Assembly: GCF_963378105.1 (NCBI RefSeq)
Contig: NZ_OY726398.1
Coordinates: 4,526,001-4,590,000, forward strand
Length of the DNA: 64,000 bases
Reading direction: 5' to 3'
DNA from: Mycolicibacter sp. MU0102
GTDB taxonomy: Bacteria; Actinomycetota; Actinomycetes; Mycobacteriales; Mycobacteriaceae
Shown piece by piece: positions 60,742 to 64,000 of this stretch. How positions within the stretch are numbered: position 1 is the stretch's first letter; each line of letters opens with the position of its first letter. The notes under the pieces are model-generated. The model ran no database searches. It was not told the origin of the DNA and was given only the letters and a program-made list of their open reading frames with translations. The position numbers and the translations under genes were made by a program.

Positions 60742-63138
60742 TCAGCCCGCAGCCCGGGTCACCGTGACGGTGATGGTGGTGGCGCCGGCGTTGGATTCGA
60801 TCACCAGCACCGAGGCGTTGTTCGCCGAGACGACCTCACCACCGGTGACGCTGACCTGGTAGCCGTCCGGGAACTGGACGTCCGGAATCGAGATCCGGGT
60901 CTCCGACCCGGCGTCGAAGTTGCCCGCGCCACCGGCGATCGCCGTGGAGTAGCTGAACGAGAAGACCCCGTTCTCGAACGACCAGCTGTTCGGGATACCG
61001 GCGATCACCTGCGGATACGGCTGGGCCAGCGTCGCCACAATGGGCTCGTTGACGTTGTCGCCGGTCGGCGGCAGGTTGGTGTTGTGCACCAGCGAGCCCG
61101 TGTCGTTGTAGCCCCAGTACAGCCAGCCGAACTTGTGCGGGTTGATCGAGTTCAGCTGGCTGGCGATGGTGTCGATGTTGCCGGTGGCTCCGAACTCGGT
61201 GACCACGCCCGGAACGCCGTAGCGGTCGATGTAACGCTGGGCGTTCTCCATCATCATCCCGTCCCAGAGCGAGCAGCCGGCGGAACTGCCAGCGCCCAGG
61301 GCGTCGAAGATGCAGTAGTCGTGGAACGAGAAAACGGCGTTGTCGTCGTCGACCCCGCGCATGTTGATGCCCGCAGTTGCGTTGCCGAACAAAACGTTCG
61401 GCTCGTAGTACACCGTGGTGCTCGAGTCCACTGACCGGATCGCCGAGATCACCTGGTCGTAGAACGGGGTCAGCGACTGGGTGTCGAAGTGCGGGTTGCC
61501 GAGCAGGCTGCCCAACCACGACGAGCCGGCCCACGGCTCGTTCATGATCTCGTAGCCGACCACGCCGGGGGTGCCACCGAAGTAGTCGGCGACGGTCTGC
61601 CACATCCTGGCGTAGTAGTTCTGCAGCCCGATGCCGTCGACCTTTTCGTTGGCCCAGAACGCATCCCAGGCCTGGTTCTGCGCCGGGTTAAGCGCGTAGG
61701 CGAACGGGAAAGGCTGGGTGGTGTCGTTGTTGTCGGGGTTGAACATCGTCGCCCAGTCCGGTGCGCCGTGGCCGCCGATGTCCACACCGTAGAGGTCCTG
61801 GTGCATGTCGAGGATGCTGACGATGCCGTGCGACTTAAGCGTCTGGATGGTCTCCATGACCGACTCGAGGTAGGCCCAGTTGTAGACCCCGGGCTGCGGT
61901 TCGATCTGGTCCCAGTACAGGCCAACGCGTACCGCGGTGAAGCCGTTGGCGGCCAGGAACGCCGCGTCGTCGTCGCCGAAGCCGCCACCGCCCGGCGTGA
62001 ACGGCGGCGACTTGTACACCTGGTTGACGCCCTGCAGGATGACCACCCGGCCGTCCTGGTCGACGATCCAGTTGCCGGATGTGTGGAGTTCGGCCAGGGC
62101 CTTCTCCGGAGCTCCATCCAGCGTGCCGAAGTGGCCCACCGCGCCGTGGGTGCCCAGCGATCCGGCGAGCCCGCCCGCCCCGCCCAGGGCGGGCAGATCC
62201 CCCTGGCCCAGGTAGACGCCGTTGCCGCCGTCACCGCCGGCGCCGCCGCCGCCGAACCAGATCGACCCGTTTCCGCCGTCACCGCCGTTGCCGCCGAGGT
62301 GGGTGCCGTCGCCGCCGTCACCACCAGCCCCGCCAATACCGAGCATCCACCCGCGCCCGTCGCCACCGGCCCCGCCGATGCCGCCGTTGACGCCGTCGCC
62401 ACCGGCTCCGCCGGCGCCACCGACGCCCATGTACCAACCGCCGGCTCCGCCGACACCACCGCTGCCGCTCTCGCCGCCTTCACCACCGGCGCCACCGTTA
62501 CCGAAGAAGCCGGCCGATCCGCCGGCTCCACCGGCGCCACCGACCTCGGTGTTGTCCCAGCCGGCCCCGCCGTCACCGAACAACCAGCCGCCCGCACCAC
62601 CGGCGACGTGCTCGGCAGTGCCGTCCGCGCCATCGCCGATCATCAGGCCCAGGCCCAGCGCCCCACTGATCTGGTTGTACACATCGACCACCGGCGCCAG
62701 CAACGGGTTAGTGACCAACCAGTCGATACCGCTGTAGAGCGGGTTGTAGACCCAGTTCTGGACCAACGCCGCCACGTCCGGGTACAGCAAGCTGTCCAGG
62801 CTCAACGACCCAGCTGCCGATCCAGCCAGCAGGCCATCCCAGTTGGCCGAGGAGGCGAACGCGTCCCAGGCCGCCGGACTGAACACCGCATCCCAGTCCA
62901 GGCCGCCGGTAGTCGTATCCATAAACGGCGCCAGTACCTGTTCGAACACGTCCTCGAAGCCCTCGGCAGACGCCACCGGCGCCGGTGCCATCGGCATCAC
63001 CCCGAACGCCAGAAACGCCCCCACGGCCGTACCCAACCCGGCGACCCGGCGGTTCAGCGAGGCTCGACGTAGGAGAGGCGAAGCTGGGACCGCCGCACCG
63101 ACCCGACTGTTCCGCTTCGTGCTGCACTGACGAGTCAT
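60742..63138 (-). CDS. Secreted GH5 glycoside hydrolase (endoglycoceramidase/cellulase-like) with a PGRS-like Gly-rich N-terminal half
   Basis: A 798-aa protein. Residues 1-60 form an export signal whose n-region, residues 16-30 (AVPASPLLRRASLNR), is exactly encoded by a dispersed 45-bp repeat. An N-terminal helical part (to about 165) resembles those preceding mycobacterial PGRS-like repeats. Gly-rich repeats (GGAGGxGG type) span about 165-350. The GH5 domain starts at GRVVILQGVNQVYK, with acid/base Glu534 in GYEIMNEPW and nucleophile Glu648 in VVTEFGATGN. A beta-rich C-terminal domain of the type seen in endoglycoceramidase-like GH5 enzymes follows. There is no PE domain. The substrate could be a glycolipid or beta-glucan. 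Confidence 0.92.
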   Translation of the reverse strand: MTRQCSTKRNSRVGAAVPASPLLRRASLNRRVAGLGTAVGAFLAFGVMPMAPAPVASAEGFEDVFEQVLAPFMDTTTGGLDWDAVFSPAAWDAFASSANWDGLLAGSAAGSLSLDSLLYPDVAALVQNWVYNPLYSGIDWLVTNPLLAPVVDVYNQISGALGLGLMIGDGADGTAEHVAGGAGGWLFGDGGAGWDNTEVGGAGGAGGSAGFFGNGGAGGEGGESGSGGVGGAGGWYMGVGGAGGAGGDGVNGGIGGAGGDGRGWMLGIGGAGGDGGDGTHLGGNGGDGGNGSIWFGGGGAGGDGGNGVYLGQGDLPALGGAGGLAGSLGTHGAVGHFGTLDGAPEKALAELHTSGNWIVDQDGRVVILQGVNQVYKSPPFTPGGGGFGDDDAAFLAANGFTAVRVGLYWDQIEPQPGVYNWAYLESVMETIQTLKSHGIVSILDMHQDLYGVDIGGHGAPDWATMFNPDNNDTTQPFPFAYALNPAQNQAWDAFWANEKVDGIGLQNYYARMWQTVADYFGGTPGVVGYEIMNEPWAGSSWLGSLLGNPHFDTQSLTPFYDQVISAIRSVDSSTTVYYEPNVLFGNATAGINMRGVDDDNAVFSFHDYCIFDALGAGSSAGCSLWDGMMMENAQRYIDRYGVPGVVTEFGATGNIDTIASQLNSINPHKFGWLYWGYNDTGSLVHNTNLPPTGDNVNEPIVATLAQPYPQVIAGIPNSWSFENGVFSFSYSTAIAGGAGNFDAGSETRISIPDVQFPDGYQVSVTGGEVVSANNASVLVIESNAGATTITVTVTRAAG
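62090..62646 (-). repeat. PGRS-like glycine repeat tract within the GH5 gene
   Basis: Degenerate GCCGGCGGC-type triplet repeats encode Gly-Gly-Ala/Asn/Asp motifs over about 185 codons. The opposite strand gives a spurious Pro-rich open frame here. Confidence 0.85.
63049..63093 (-). repeat. Dispersed 45-bp repeat embedded in the GH5 signal-peptide coding region
   Basis: Inverted copy of the unit at 27255-27299, differing at one base in 45. It begins and ends on codon boundaries of the GH5 gene and supplies residues 16-30. Confidence 0.95.
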
Positions 63139-63332
63139 CTGCGGGTAGACCTCTCTTCATGTTCGCGGCGGCGAATGACGTGGCCAAGATAACGATTTCT
63201 TCGGAAGATTACTAATAATCGCTGAGAATTCCGCGGAATTTGGACGGCGGGCTGGGAATCTTCGGTGTCCATCGCGCAGCTGAGCCGGCCCTGAAGATCG
63301 CCCGGGGGCCTATCGATACGTAGATTGGGCAG

Positions 63333-64000
63333 GTGAACGGTGATCGCGGGCCGGGCCAACCCTGGCACCTTCCACCGCCGCGTCGTGAACCGCCGCCGAT
63401 GTTGTACCGCGACCCCCATGGCCGGCCGGTCTCGCCGCCGCCACGGGCCGTCCGGCGGCCGGCAACCAAGCCCGCACCGCGCACCACGGAACCCCGCCCC
63501 TACCCGGCGGCTCCGCCCGCGCCGCGTCCGCCGGCACCGCGCCCACCGGCTGCACGTCCCCACACGCCGCGGCGCCCCGCTGCGCGCCGACGCCGGTCCT
63601 GGCCGCGCCGACTGGCGGTGCTCGCTCTGCTTCTGGCCTTGATCGCCACCTCGTCGGTGGTGGGCGCCGCGGCCTGGCTCGACACCTCGCTGCAGCGGAC
63701 CGTGGCGTTCGCTGATTACGCCGACCGCCCGACGCCGGGCCGCGGGACGACGTGGCTGCTAGTCGGTTCGGACAGCCGCGCCGATCTCACACTCCAGGAG
63801 CAGCAAGACCTGAGCACCGGCGGGAACATCGGCAACGGGCGCACCGACACCGTATTGCTCGTACATCTACCCAGCCCGGGATCTGAGTCAACGGCCACGG
63901 TGGTGTCGCTGCCGCGCGACTCCTACGTCACGATCCCCGGCTACGGCAAAGAAAAGATCAACGCCGCATACACCCTCGGCGGGGCTCCCCTGCTGACCCG
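63333..64000 (+). CDS. LytR-CpsA-Psr (LCP) family protein, 3' end cut by the window
   Basis: The GTG at 63333 (AGG just upstream) opens a frame to the window edge, 222 residues visible. A long Pro/Arg-rich cytoplasmic tail of about 100 residues precedes one membrane span (LAVLALLLALIATSSVVGAAAWL). The LCP domain begins WLLVGSDSRADL, with NGRTDTVLLVHL, the Arg motif SLPRDSYVTIPG and KINAAYTLGGAPLL. In mycobacteria such enzymes ligate arabinogalactan to peptidoglycan, which fits the theme of the window. Which paralogue it is cannot be told from this part. Confidence 0.93.
   Translation, partial: MNGDRGPGQPWHLPPPRREPPPMLYRDPHGRPVSPPPRAVRRPATKPAPRTTEPRPYPAAPPAPRPPAPRPPAARPHTPRRPAARRRRSWPRRLAVLALLLALIATSSVVGAAAWLDTSLQRTVAFADYADRPTPGRGTTWLLVGSDSRADLTLQEQQDLSTGGNIGNGRTDTVLLVHLPSPGSESTATVVSLPRDSYVTIPGYGKEKINAAYTLGGAPLLT

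Noticed and set aside
61489..63072. Long plus-strand frame across the GH5 gene, including a Pro-rich stretch
   Set aside because: It is the complement of the glycine repeat tract and catalytic domain; the minus-strand protein has recognisable signal and catalytic motifs.
63139..63332. tRNA or other structured RNA gene between the GH5 and LCP genes
   Set aside because: No cloverleaf or conserved T-loop sequence is visible; it looks like an ordinary divergent promoter region.

Overview
The window is a high-GC mycobacterial chromosome segment. It carries the conserved arabinogalactan and mycolate assembly locus: DprE1/DprE2, AftA, EmbC/EmbA/EmbB, AccD4, Pks13, FadD32, Culp6, MPT51/FbpD, an antigen 85 mycolyltransferase, AftB, UbiA, a PAP2 phosphatase, GlfT2, Glf and Erp. 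Order and identity match the M. tuberculosis Rv3790-Rv3840 interval, recalled from memory and not searched. A PE-PPE-type hydrolase and a secreted protein with PGRS-like glycine repeats fit a slow-growing or M. terrae-type mycobacterium; the species is not determined.

Layout. 0-15 kb (mainly + strand): a partial membrane protein (-), then dprE1-dprE2-aftA-embC-[small winged-helix gene]-embA-embB, which make decaprenyl-phospho-arabinose and polymerise arabinan. 15-18 kb (-): an MHS-type transporter and a PE-PPE hydrolase. 18-37.6 kb (-): accD4-pks13-fadD32, which make mycolate; culp6; fbpD; fbpA; then aftB-ubiA-PAP2-glfT2-glf, mostly with 4-nt or longer overlaps. 37.9-40.7 kb (+): erp and a peptidoglycan amidase. 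40.7-43.9 kb (-): a HAD phosphatase and three tandem acyltransferases. 44-45.9 kb (+): an MBL/Rieske protein and a small partner. 45.9-48.7 kb: a desaturase-like oxidoreductase, a TetR and a divergent membrane protein sharing a clear operator. 48.7-54.4 kb: a tightly overlapping mmpS-mmpL operon flanked by two paralogous TetR genes. 54.4-59 kb: serS, a septum-formation-type protein, a metallopeptidase, a Cys/His-rich small protein, a phosphoglycerate-mutase family protein and pheA. 59-64 kb: an iron-regulated DUF2470 gene behind an IdeR box, a CPBP protease, a PGRS-like GH5 glycoside hydrolase and the start of an LCP protein.

Compared with the M. tuberculosis order, the gtrA homologue upstream of dprE1, the Rv3796-fadE35 segment, PE_PGRS62 and the whole sulfolipid block (Rv3820c-Rv3828c region) are not here. 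The transporter, the PE-PPE hydrolase, the mmpS/mmpL module and the PGRS-GH5 gene are here instead.

The least explained structure is a 404-bp unit between embC and embA. A small winged-helix gene sits almost exactly between two 22-bp inverted repeats, and the same two arms occur fused back-to-back, with no gene, as a 45-bp palindrome just upstream of aftA. A second unexplained feature is a 45-bp dispersed repeat. It forms a 57-bp-period tandem array beside culp6, and a copy with 44 of 45 identical bases supplies exactly 15 in-frame codons to the export signal of the GH5 protein.
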